A DNA stretch of 64,000 bases from Chitinophagaceae bacterium (GTDB lineage Bacteria; Bacteroidota; Bacteroidia; Chitinophagales; Chitinophagaceae). Numbering within the stretch: the first letter of the stretch is position 1; the number at the start of each line of letters is the position of its first letter. The stretch covers positions 20,697 through 84,696 of the forward strand of contig JADGPW010000109.1 in the NCBI GenBank assembly GCA_017882265.1. The letters run 5' to 3'. Shown piece by piece: positions 8,960 to 15,482 of this stretch. The notes beneath the pieces were generated by a model. It was not told where the DNA came from and ran no database searches. It saw only the letters and a program-made list of their open reading frames with translations. The translations under genes and the position numbers were made by a program.

Positions 8960-10462
8960 TTATCTCAAGAATCTCCCAATCACCGGCAATCGCTGAAACT
9001 CCTTTCTTTCTATATTCAACACAAAAATAATGAACGCGAGAAGCAGGAAACTGGCAAAACCTCGGTTGACCCAAACATTCAGTCCCAATTTGGCGAATAA
9101 CAGGTGAATGAAATACAGCAGCACTACAATAACTATATAAGTGGACAATTTTTTCCAGGCATAAGGTACCCGATAGGCTTTCTGTCCCCAGACAAATGAA
9201 ACCACCATCATCGTTCCATAACAGACAAAAGTGGCCCAGGCACAGGCCAAATAGCCATACCTGGGAATAAAGAGATAATTGATAACAAGGGTTAATGCGG
9301 CGCCGATCAATGTGATCCATGCTCCGGCCTTTGTTTTATTAGTGAGTTTGTACCAGATAGATAGGTTATAATAGATCCCGAGAAACATATTGGCGAGCAG
9401 CAAAATGGGAACTACTTTCAATCCCACCCACATCTTAGGGTTCTGGATAAAATGTTTCCATATATCAAGATACAATGCCACGAAGAGGAACATAACACAA
9501 ATGGTGATGACAAAGAATTTCATCACCCTTGCATAAATCCGTTGCGGGTTTTCTCCCTGGGCTTGTTTGAAAAAGAAAGGCTCGGCGCCCATCCGAAAGG
9601 CCTGTATGAACAGGGTGATAAGGATGGAAAGTTTATAACAGGCGCCATAAGTACCCACCTGGAATTTTACCTCGGATTGTGAAGGCGCGATCGACCACCA
9701 GGCCAGCATGATCCGGTCAAATGTTTCATTGATGATACCTCCAAAGCCGGCAATGATCAGGGGCATGGAATAGATCATGATCTGTTTCCATAACTGTCCA
9801 TTGAATTTCCATTTGAAAGAAAAGAATTCTTTGCGTAGTAAAATAAAGGTGATGACCGATTGAACCAGGTTGGCAATAAAGACATATCCCACCCCAATGT
9901 TCTTATCATAGAAATATAATAAAAAGCTATGGGGATGTTTTTCAGCGATGGAAGGACAAACCGATAAAAAGAAAAAAGTTACCGCAATATTTACCAGGAT
10001 ACCTGCTATTCTGATAGCGGCAAACTTCCTGGGTCTTCCCTCATAGCGGAGTCTTGCAAAGGCCAGGGCTGCCAGGCTATCGAAAGCAATAATGAATGCG
10101 CTCCAGGTAATATATTCCGGGTGCTCATCGATCCTTAAAATTCCGGCAAAAGTAGTTTTGAAGAGGATCATCAGCGAGGTCAGCGAAATAGTGGTGATGA
10201 TCAGGGAAACCGTGGCGGTATTATATACTTCTTCCTCATGTTCTTTTTTCTGAACATAACGGAAATAAGCCGTTTCCAACCCGTACGTGAAAATGACATT
10301 CAGGAATGGAATGGCTGAATAGATGATGGTCATATCGCCATAAGCCGCCCCGGATAATTTCAACGTGAGATAAGGTGTGAGCAGATAATTGAGAAAACGC
10401 GCCGCAATGGAGCTTGCTCCATACCATATTGTTTGCCCGGCCAGTTTTTTTATTCCACTCAA
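8960..10462 (-). CDS. Polysaccharide flippase (Wzx / MATE-like, MOP superfamily)
   Basis: A 500-residue protein with about 12-14 hydrophobic helices and the N-terminal signature of lipopolysaccharide/O-antigen flippases (KKLAGQTIWYGASSIAARFL, then LLTPYLT). The family moves undecaprenyl-linked oligosaccharides across the inner membrane. The only near start is TTG at 10462 (an in-frame TAA lies just upstream), and the first residues after it are the conserved ones, so this non-ATG start is favoured. The short charged C-terminus (NIERKEFQRLPVIGRFLR) is cytoplasmic. It stands alone, convergent with the small membrane-protein gene at 8695. Confidence 0.85.
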   Translation of the reverse strand: MSGIKKLAGQTIWYGASSIAARFLNYLLTPYLTLKLSGAAYGDMTIIYSAIPFLNVIFTYGLETAYFRYVQKKEHEEEVYNTATVSLIITTISLTSLMILFKTTFAGILRIDEHPEYITWSAFIIAFDSLAALAFARLRYEGRPRKFAAIRIAGILVNIAVTFFFLSVCPSIAEKHPHSFLLYFYDKNIGVGYVFIANLVQSVITFILLRKEFFSFKWKFNGQLWKQIMIYSMPLIIAGFGGIINETFDRIMLAWWSIAPSQSEVKFQVGTYGACYKLSILITLFIQAFRMGAEPFFFKQAQGENPQRIYARVMKFFVITICVMFLFVALYLDIWKHFIQNPKMWVGLKVVPILLLANMFLGIYYNLSIWYKLTNKTKAGAWITLIGAALTLVINYLFIPRYGYLACAWATFVCYGTMMVVSFVWGQKAYRVPYAWKKLSTYIVIVVLLYFIHLLFAKLGLNVWVNRGFASFLLLAFIIFVLNIERKEFQRLPVIGRFLR

Positions 10463-10713
10463 AGGATTGGAAATTTAGTGCCTTGCCACCCAAAGCTTTC
10501 ACCTGGTGTTAGCCCGGAAAAATGCAACTGCGAAGGCAGGACAAAAGTAATTGTTGAACCGGCAAAAAACGAATCTGAATCTTTAAGCGCCTTTATTTAA
10601 GACAATTACAACGGTTTTAATAGCGGGGCAGAGGTCCATCATCAGGCAAGGGATTCAAATCGTCGTCCTGTTCATAGGATTAAACTGAAACATTACCATT
10701 TTGCACCTTACTG

Positions 10714-10721
10714 TATCTTTA
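10714..10721 (+). promoter_or_regulatory. Near-consensus -7 element (TATCTTTA)
   Basis: One mismatch from TAnnTTTG, 18 bases before the ATG at 10740, which predicts a leader of only about a dozen bases. Confidence 0.35.
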
Positions 10722-10739
10722 CGCTCAAATCATTTGTAT

Positions 10740-11381
10740 ATGAAAAAGATCTTTTTACCTGTTTTATTCACGATGGGTTTTTCAGCTTATTCAGCCGCGC
10801 AGGCCTATGAAGGCACTATCGAATACGATAAGAAAAAGCAACAGGCCATCATGATCGATTATTCGTATCCTCCGGAAGCCGTGGAAAATGCCATTGTGCA
10901 GAAACTGGGGAGACAGGGTTTTAAAGCCAAAGAGGAAAAGGGATTTTTGAATAAGGACAAGGGTTTCCTGGTATTTAAAAATATCTATGTTACAGATATC
11001 AGCAACGACAGGATGGATTATATCATTAAAGTGGAACGAAAAAGCCGGAAAGAAAATGACGAATCCGTCCTTTATATGATCATAAATAAGAATGGGGAGA
11101 ACATTCTTGAAAGAATGGATGCTGATGATGCGGACCGGGCCAAATCATTCCTGAATAATATGATCCCCGATATTGATGCTTCCAGCCTTGAATTACAAAT
11201 AAAGGACCAGGAAGAAACCGTGACAAAGGCGGAGAAGAAAATGAGGGGTCTCAAGGATGACCAGGTAACACTGGAAAGAAAACTGGATGATAACCAGAAA
11301 GCCCAGATGGATACCCAAAAAGATATTGACAACCAAAAACAAACCCTTGAAATGCTAAGGGGGAAGAGAAAGACTAATTAA
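10740..11381 (+). CDS. Secreted protein with C-terminal coiled coil, unknown
   Basis: A 213-residue exported protein. The start at 10740 gives a clean signal peptide (MKKIFLPVLFTMGFSAYSAAQA), preferred over the in-frame codon at 10701. The mature protein begins YEGTIEYDKKKQQAIMIDY, has an alpha/beta middle (residues 30-130) and ends in a long charged heptad-like helix (EETVTKAEKKMRGLKDDQ, then QAQMDTQKDIDNQKQTLEML region) that should form a coiled coil. No known domain was recognised; a periplasmic oligomer is inference. Its stop codon overlaps the first unit of a heptamer repeat array. Confidence 0.75.
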   Translation: MKKIFLPVLFTMGFSAYSAAQAYEGTIEYDKKKQQAIMIDYSYPPEAVENAIVQKLGRQGFKAKEEKGFLNKDKGFLVFKNIYVTDISNDRMDYIIKVERKSRKENDESVLYMIINKNGENILERMDADDADRAKSFLNNMIPDIDASSLELQIKDQEETVTKAEKKMRGLKDDQVTLERKLDDNQKAQMDTQKDIDNQKQTLEMLRGKRKTN

Positions 11382-11499
11382 TAGACAATTGACAATAGGC
11401 AATAAGCAATAGACAGAAATCAAAAAATTTGTTCTAATTGCCCATTGTCTATTGTCCATTGTCCATTGTCTATTGCTCATTGTCTATTGCCCATTGTCC
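11380..11499. repeat. Two facing heptamer arrays between convergent stop codons
   Basis: Left array: 5 units of period 7 at 11380-11414 (consensus AATARRC). Right array: 9 units at 11437-11499 in the opposite orientation (consensus ATTGYCY). A 22-base spacer separates them. The left array starts within the TAA of the secreted protein gene and the right one ends at the last base of the peroxidase gene's TAG, so the arrays fill the gap exactly. As RNA they would form a long imperfect hairpin from either direction. Confidence 0.85.
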
Positions 11500-12554
11500 T
11501 AAAGTGGTTTCGAAAACCGAGGATCAATTAAAAAAGCTGAATCTGTCAGTGTACGGAGAAAAACGGAAAGATCAGTGGCCTGTGAATTCGTTAATGTAAT
11601 ACCCTGGATAAGTATAGGATCTAAAGTAGGACTTTGCTGCACACCTGTACGATAATGGTTGATGCATTGGGCAAGGGTATTGAACCGCCCGTCGTGCATA
11701 TAATTGGAAGAGATATATACATTACGAAGGCTGGGCACTTTAAATTTCAGAGAATCTTCTTTCTTCCCGGTAATTCTCATCCGGCCATAATCTTTCAGGA
11801 AAGTATCTACCGGTAAACCGATGTTACGAATGCTGTAATCGGTGAACATGGGTTCGGTATGACAGATGGCGCAATTAGTTTTGAATAACTGGTACCCGTT
11901 TTCCTCCTGCGTGGTGAAAGTGGCGGTTCCTTTTTTATACCGGTCGTATTTGGAATCGGAAGAGATCATATAGTCCGTAAACTGAGCCAATGCTTTTAAA
12001 ATAAATTCCGGGCGGATAAAAGGATATCCGAAAACCTGTTTGAATAGGTTGAGATAATCCGGATCATCCTGTATCTTTTTGATCACACCCTCGAAAGATT
12101 CTCCCATTTCAATATGTCCGTTGATGGGTTGGGCGGCTTCATCTTTTAAAGAAGTAAATTCTCCATCCCAATGCAGGACCGGGCTCCAGGCCAGGTTAAA
12201 CAGTACCGGTGCATTGCGGAGTGTATGTGAATTGTAAACTCCATGACTCCGATCGTGTTCATAGGTCCCAAAGGCCGCTATCTGCTGGTGACAGGAAGAA
12301 CATGGATGAAGATCATCAATAGAAAGCCGGCCATCGTAAAATAGTTTCCTGCCCAACTCAAAACCTTCCCGGGTGATGGGGTTGTCTTCAAACCTATACA
12401 ATGGCTGAGGAAATCCGGCCGGGATCTCCTGTGACAGCAGATGGAGATGATTGGTATTTTGAACCTTGCGGCATGACGCAATCAGGTAAGAGATAGAAAC
12501 AATAGTAATCGTTAAAGCAAATAATATGAGGAAGCTTTTCCGCACCTGGCTCAA
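11499..12554 (-). CDS. Di-haem cytochrome c peroxidase (MauG/CcpA family), lipoprotein-like
   Basis: A 351-residue exported di-haem peroxidase, a family that reduces H2O2 in the periplasm with electrons from cytochrome c. Two haem c motifs are present: CSSCH at residues 85-89 and CAICH at 228-232, plus the family segments LGRKLFYDGRLS and RNVYISSNYMHDGRFNTL. An N-terminal hydrophobic stretch ends YLIASC (Cys28), a plausible lipobox, so the protein is probably membrane-anchored outside the cytoplasm. TTG at 12554 is the apparent start; no in-frame ATG fits. It has a monocistronic look, with a repeat array after its stop codon and 410 gene-free bases upstream. Confidence 0.88.
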   Translation of the reverse strand: MSQVRKSFLILFALTITIVSISYLIASCRKVQNTNHLHLLSQEIPAGFPQPLYRFEDNPITREGFELGRKLFYDGRLSIDDLHPCSSCHQQIAAFGTYEHDRSHGVYNSHTLRNAPVLFNLAWSPVLHWDGEFTSLKDEAAQPINGHIEMGESFEGVIKKIQDDPDYLNLFKQVFGYPFIRPEFILKALAQFTDYMISSDSKYDRYKKGTATFTTQEENGYQLFKTNCAICHTEPMFTDYSIRNIGLPVDTFLKDYGRMRITGKKEDSLKFKVPSLRNVYISSNYMHDGRFNTLAQCINHYRTGVQQSPTLDPILIQGITLTNSQATDLSVFLRTLTDSAFLIDPRFSKPL

Positions 12555-12964
12555 TTGAGGATGTAATTTACAATTTACTTTTTGGGTTCCCGGATGCTAA
12601 ATAGTATAACAATTAGATAAGCTTGAAAGTGAACTCCAGGGTGATAAAGACTTATGCTTTTACTACTTGATTCTATATTCAATTTTCAAGTACAACCTTA
12701 ATAATTTATTGAAATTATCAGTAGGGTAGGGGAGGAGAAAGTTAATTACGATATCCCGGTGATATCCCGGCCTATATTAAAGGTATATTAGAGATATATT
12801 AGAGGTATATCCATGTTATACGGCAGATGTATCCATCGATAACGGCTTTATAATCCCTGGCCTGAAGAAATCAACCCCTGCCAATGCCATTCCTGGATTA
12901 CTCCTTCTTTAAGGGTTCACTTAGGGACAAATACTAATGTAATGAGAACACAATCTGAAACAGA
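12555..12964. other. Gene-free region between peroxidase and arfB ends
   Basis: No open frame with protein character was seen on either strand. The stretch is AT-rich at 12590-12720, carries a GGGTAGGGGAGGAG purine run near 12724 and the 11-base tandem repeat listed separately. It holds the upstream region of the peroxidase gene; arfB ends at its right border. Confidence 0.7.
12750..12815. repeat. Six tandem 11-base units
   Basis: Six consecutive units of exactly 11 bases: two GATATCCCGGY units, then units built on TATATTAnAG, the last diverging. The period is strict although the sequence changes. The AT-rich steps recur close to one helical turn, so the tract may bend DNA; that is inference. 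Confidence 0.8.
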
Positions 12965-13369
12965 CTACAAATTACCCGGTCTCAATTTTAGCCTTCCTGA
13001 TTTGATCTCAGATTTTCTTTTTTTTGATTCCAGTCTTTTTTCTTTGGAAGCTTTGCTGGCCTTGGTGCCAATGCGGAGTTTTTTCTTTACCAGGGCTTTC
13101 TTTATCAGTTCATTCAGTCTTTCGATCACTTCTTCTTTATTGGCCAGCTGGCTGCGGTGGGTTTGGGATTTTATCTGTAAAAGGCCATCCTTGCTGATCC
13201 GATGTGATAGTTTTTCTTTAAGTAATTCTTTTTGTTCCAGGCTCAGCAATTGAGAAGATTCAATATGAAATGAACCAATAACGGCTGTCTCCACTTTATT
13301 TACATTCTGCCCGCCCTTGCCACCGCTTCGTGTGGTTTGGAATTGTATTTCGGGAGAGAAGTCGATCAT
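12965..13369 (-). CDS. arfB: Class I release-factor-like ribosome rescue hydrolase (ArfB/YaeJ)
   Basis: A 134-residue protein with the catalytic GGQ loop in TRSGGKGGQNVNKVETAV near residue 17, the peptidyl-tRNA hydrolysis motif of release factors, and no codon-recognition domain. The C-terminal tail is long and strongly basic (KKALVKKKLRIGTKASKASK), as needed for entering the empty mRNA channel of stalled ribosomes. Length (about 135-140) matches ArfB. The ATG at 13369 is preceded after one base by four heptamer repeats that form its leader; a TACCTTTG -7 element lies further upstream on this strand. Divergent from dtd. Confidence 0.92.
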   Translation of the reverse strand: MIDFSPEIQFQTTRSGGKGGQNVNKVETAVIGSFHIESSQLLSLEQKELLKEKLSHRISKDGLLQIKSQTHRSQLANKEEVIERLNELIKKALVKKKLRIGTKASKASKEKRLESKKRKSEIKSGRLKLRPGNL

Positions 13370-13370
13370 G

Positions 13371-13398
13371 TTGCTGGTTGCTGGTTACTCGTTGCTGG
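13371..13398 (-). repeat. Heptamer array forming the arfB 5' leader
   Basis: Four units of TTGCTGG type on the plus strand (CCAGCAA read toward arfB), perfect 7-base register, one base from the arfB ATG at 13369. Confidence 0.85.
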
Positions 13399-13411
13399 TA
13401 AAAATTCCTAT

Positions 13412-13419
13412 CAAAGGTA
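13412..13419 (-). promoter_or_regulatory. -7 element for arfB (TACCTTTG on minus strand)
   Basis: Exact TAnnTTTG match read leftwards, 42 bases from the arfB start, so the heptamer array would be inside the transcribed leader. Confidence 0.5.
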
Positions 13420-13440
13420 GCATCGTTATATGATTGAAAC

Positions 13441-13448
13441 TATCTTTA
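13441..13448 (+). promoter_or_regulatory. -7 element for dtd (TATCTTTA)
   Basis: One mismatch from consensus. The dtd heptamer array starts 7 bases after it, where the transcription start is expected, so the array would make up nearly the whole 5' leader. Confidence 0.5.
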
Positions 13449-13454
13449 TAAGGT

Positions 13455-13482
13455 AACCAGCAACCAACAACTAGCAACCAGT
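13455..13482 (+). repeat. Heptamer array forming the dtd 5' leader
   Basis: Four units of AACCAGC type in perfect 7-base register, ending at the base before the dtd ATG. Inverted relative to the array at 13371-13398. Confidence 0.85.
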
Positions 13483-13935
13483 ATGCGTGCAGTAATTCAA
13501 CGGGTTTCAAAAGCCTGTGTAACAATTGAGGGAAAAATTCATTCACAGATCGGGAATGGGCTGCTTGTGTTATTAGGTATTGAGGATGCAGATACAAATG
13601 AGGATATTGAATGGCTTTGCACCAAAATCGTTAACCTCCGCATTTTTGATGATGCTGCGGGGGTGATGAATGAATCAGTAATAGATAAAAATGGGGAGAT
13701 ACTGCTCGTCAGCCAGTTTACTCTACATGCTTCAACAAAAAAAGGTAATCGACCTTCTTATAGTAAAGCCAGTAAACCTGGGATCGCCATTCCGGTATAT
13801 GAAAAAGTCATTCGGCAACTGTCATCTGACATGGGAAAACAAATCAAAACCGGAATATTCGGCGCCGATATGAAAGTGGAGTTATTAAATGACGGCCCTG
13901 TAACCATCGTAATTGATACGAAGAAAAAAGAATAA
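13483..13935 (+). CDS. dtd: D-aminoacyl-tRNA deacylase
   Basis: A 150-residue cytosolic proofreading enzyme that removes D-amino acids from tRNA. It has the family start MRAVIQRVSKACVTIEGK, the active-site run LLVSQFTLHASTKKGNRPSY near residue 78 (SQFTL motif) and the second signature, here ELLNDGPVTIVID near residue 131 (the cross-subunit Gly-cisPro loop is expected in this region in the form NxGPxT). Length equals the family norm of about 150. The ATG is directly preceded by a four-unit heptamer array. Convergent with the small sorting-domain-like gene at 13973. Confidence 0.95.
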   Translation: MRAVIQRVSKACVTIEGKIHSQIGNGLLVLLGIEDADTNEDIEWLCTKIVNLRIFDDAAGVMNESVIDKNGEILLVSQFTLHASTKKGNRPSYSKASKPGIAIPVYEKVIRQLSSDMGKQIKTGIFGADMKVELLNDGPVTIVIDTKKKE

Positions 13936-13939
13936 TCAA

Positions 13940-13981
13940 ATTGCCTTTTGCCATTTGCCTATTGTCTATTGCCTATTGCAG
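13940..13981. repeat. Six-unit heptamer array at convergent gene ends
   Basis: Six units in strict 7-base register, consensus WTTGYCT, filling the gap from dtd to the next gene. The array runs into the coding end of the minus-strand gene at 13973 and supplies its last codons and TAG stop. Confidence 0.85.
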
Positions 13982-14314
13982 CCCAATCTTCTCCGTATAA
14001 ATCTTTCCATCACTCAACCCTACCATCAGGAAGTATAGCTTTTCGCTGATGGGAATGCTGAATGTATAAGAACTGGCATTGATCTCTTTTTGTTCCACTA
14101 CCCGGTTCCCACTGGTAGTCCATAACATGATATGGTTAATTTCTTTGGTGCTTTTAATGGTAACCTGCTTACCTGAAGTAAACACTTTATAAGGCCTGCT
14201 TTCTCTTTTTGATAGCTGGTCGCCGGGATTGCTGACGGGTTGCCCTTTGGCAACAAAGAATAAACAGGAAAGCAGCAGAACAGCCAGCACCCGTCGGGTA
14301 GATGAAAACATCAT
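13973..14314 (-). CDS. Tiny exported protein resembling an orphan T9SS sorting domain
   Basis: A 113-residue protein. Start at 14314 gives a signal peptide (MMFSSTRRVLAVLLLSCLFF, then VAKG); the 40 upstream in-frame codons are rejected. The mature part is small and beta-rich: KVFTSGKQVTIKSTKEINHI, MLWTTSGNRVVEQKEIN, then SYTFSIPISEKLYFLMVGL and DGKIYTEKIGLQ. This strand pattern is like the type A C-terminal sorting domain of T9SS cargo (v.d..Gk.v, G.Y.l.v....g...kk), but there is no cargo domain in front and the usual Asn-Pro start is weak. The stop codon lies within a heptamer array. The sorting-domain resemblance is inference. Confidence 0.55.
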   Translation of the reverse strand: MMFSSTRRVLAVLLLSCLFFVAKGQPVSNPGDQLSKRESRPYKVFTSGKQVTIKSTKEINHIMLWTTSGNRVVEQKEINASSYTFSIPISEKLYFLMVGLSDGKIYTEKIGLQ

Positions 14315-14456
14315 AGAATACAATAATTTTTTAGAGGAATTGGTTATTACGGTCTTCAAAGGGCAGGGGGTACAGGATGCCGCTTTCGGAACATGCGGGG
14401 CGTCTTTAACGACAGGAATCATGGTATATTGCAACAGGTATTCAAAAATTTTTGTT

Positions 14457-14804
14457 ATGACGATCCAGCAGGCACAACAACAGGTAGACGGATGGATAAA
14501 AACGGTGGGTGTCCGTTATTTCAGCGAACTGACCAATCTCGCCATCCTCACCGAAGAAGTGGGAGAATTAGCCCGCATCATGGCCCGGAAATATGGTGAC
14601 CAGAGTTTTAAAGAAAGCGATACCGATAAAATTATGGCCGATGAGATGGCGGATATATTATGGGTATTGTTATGCCTGGCCAACCAGACCGGGGTGGATC
14701 TGACGGAAGCACTAGAAAAGAATTTTGAGAAGAAAACGATTAGAGATGCGGATAGGCACCAGCAAAATGAGAAGTTAAAACCCCCAACCCCTAAAGGGGA
14801 GTAA
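14457..14804 (+). CDS. MazG-like nucleotide pyrophosphohydrolase
   Basis: A 115-residue all-alpha house-cleaning pyrophosphatase of the single-domain MazG-like type, hydrolysing (d)NTPs to NMPs. The Mg-binding acids are visible: LTEEVGELARIMARKYGDQS and IMADEMADILWVLLCLAN (ExxE...ExxD pattern). The start at 14457 (MTIQQAQQQVDGWIKTVGV) is preferred over the upstream in-frame codon at 14229, which overlaps the divergent gene. The last residues KPPTPKGE are encoded by a dispersed repeat element (CCCCTAAAGGGG core), so the C-terminus has been replaced or extended by it. Confidence 0.88.
   Translation: MTIQQAQQQVDGWIKTVGVRYFSELTNLAILTEEVGELARIMARKYGDQSFKESDTDKIMADEMADILWVLLCLANQTGVDLTEALEKNFEKKTIRDADRHQQNEKLKPPTPKGE
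14781..14802 (-). repeat. Dispersed CCCCTAAAGGGG-core element at the mazG 3' end
   Basis: The core palindrome CCCCTAAAGGGG spans 14788-14799 with a CCCCCAA flank. The same element occurs at 37345-37366 and a diverged copy inside mfd. Here it is translated and runs up to the stop codon. Confidence 0.75.
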
Positions 14805-14940
14805 ATATTGAAAACTATAGTTTTAATAAATAAAACAAAGATTAAATGACCGATACACCTTAACATATGAAAGAACTACAGCAAAAACTCTGAATGACAA
14901 GAAAAACCAGAACAAACACTCTTTCAGTTCATCACCGATA

Positions 14941-15096
14941 ATGATGTTATTGATTGTAGAAACTCAGGTAGCATTGCAAATAGAGGATATTAAGGCGTTG
15001 ATAGCATTACCGAAATTAGATTGGGCTTATATCAGGCAATGGATAATTGCTCTTAAATTGAATACCTTTAACCTGTTAAATGACAGACACTCCTAA
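14941..15096 (+). CDS. Possible 51-residue ORF or gene remnant
   Basis: A short open frame (MMLLIVETQVALQIEDIKAL, then LPKLDWAYIRQWIIALKLN) overlaps the start of the next gene by 17 bases. The frame is open further upstream without a start to about 14830, with protein-like content (RLNDRYTLTYERTTAKTLND), so this may be the C-terminal end of a decayed longer gene. The amphipathic helix and overlap with the downstream start suggest a translationally coupled pair. No family recognised. Confidence 0.35.
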   Translation: MMLLIVETQVALQIEDIKALIALPKLDWAYIRQWIIALKLNTFNLLNDRHS

Positions 15097-15274
15097 GCAT
15101 ATTAAAGAAGCCCAGCTAAAAATCTGGCTTTCCAAAACACCCGGGGAAAGGCTCTATCAGTTTATAATGGATAATGATGCCATGTATAAGGCCCTTCGTG
15201 AGTTTAAGATCAAAAACGGGCTTCCACTTGGAAGCCTTGACCCGGTGGGAGAATATCTAAATAAAAAGAAATAG
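15080..15274 (+). CDS. Small conserved-looking cytosolic protein, unknown
   Basis: A 64-residue protein, MTDTPKHIKEAQLKIWLSKT followed by PGERLYQFIMDNDAMYKAL and a basic C-terminus. It is helical and charged and has no known motif. Its ATG lies within the end of the preceding short frame, an arrangement typical of coupled small genes such as toxin-antitoxin pairs, though nothing here shows such activity. No terminator is visible; 200 bases separate it from the next gene. Confidence 0.55.
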   Translation: MTDTPKHIKEAQLKIWLSKTPGERLYQFIMDNDAMYKALREFKIKNGLPLGSLDPVGEYLNKKK

Positions 15275-15334
15275 CAAAATGATGCCAGCTAAGGTAGTGC
15301 TCAAATTTAAAATTTATTAGATCGAAGCCTCTTA

Positions 15335-15364
15335 CACAGCCTACGGTTTAAACCGTGGGCTGTG
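15335..15364. repeat. REP-like palindrome centred on GGTTTAAACC
   Basis: A 30-base near-perfect palindrome with one T/G pair, core ACGGTTTAAACCGT, in the gap before the BrkB-family gene. There is no thymine tail, so it is a repeat-type hairpin rather than a terminator. Palindromes of this kind recur in Bacteroidota genomes, some mobilised by REP-associated transposases; none is seen here. Confidence 0.65.
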
Positions 15365-15482
15365 GTTCGGAAATTCAAATTTGACCACTACCCCAGTCAA
15401 TTGAGCATTAATATTTCGCTCTGAAATCGTAACATATAAATAGGAAAGCCCTCTTTGGCACCCTATATGATTCAATAATATC

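Noticed and set aside
11437..11499. CRISPR-like repeat array
   Set aside because: Units are 7 bases, contiguous and without spacers; no cas genes in the window.
14229..14456. N-terminal extension of the MazG-like protein
   Set aside because: The extra 76 codons overlap the divergent gene and its promoter region, and the family N-terminus begins at 14457.
15335..15364. Intrinsic terminator
   Set aside because: Strong palindrome but no thymine run on either side; better explained as a REP-like repeat.
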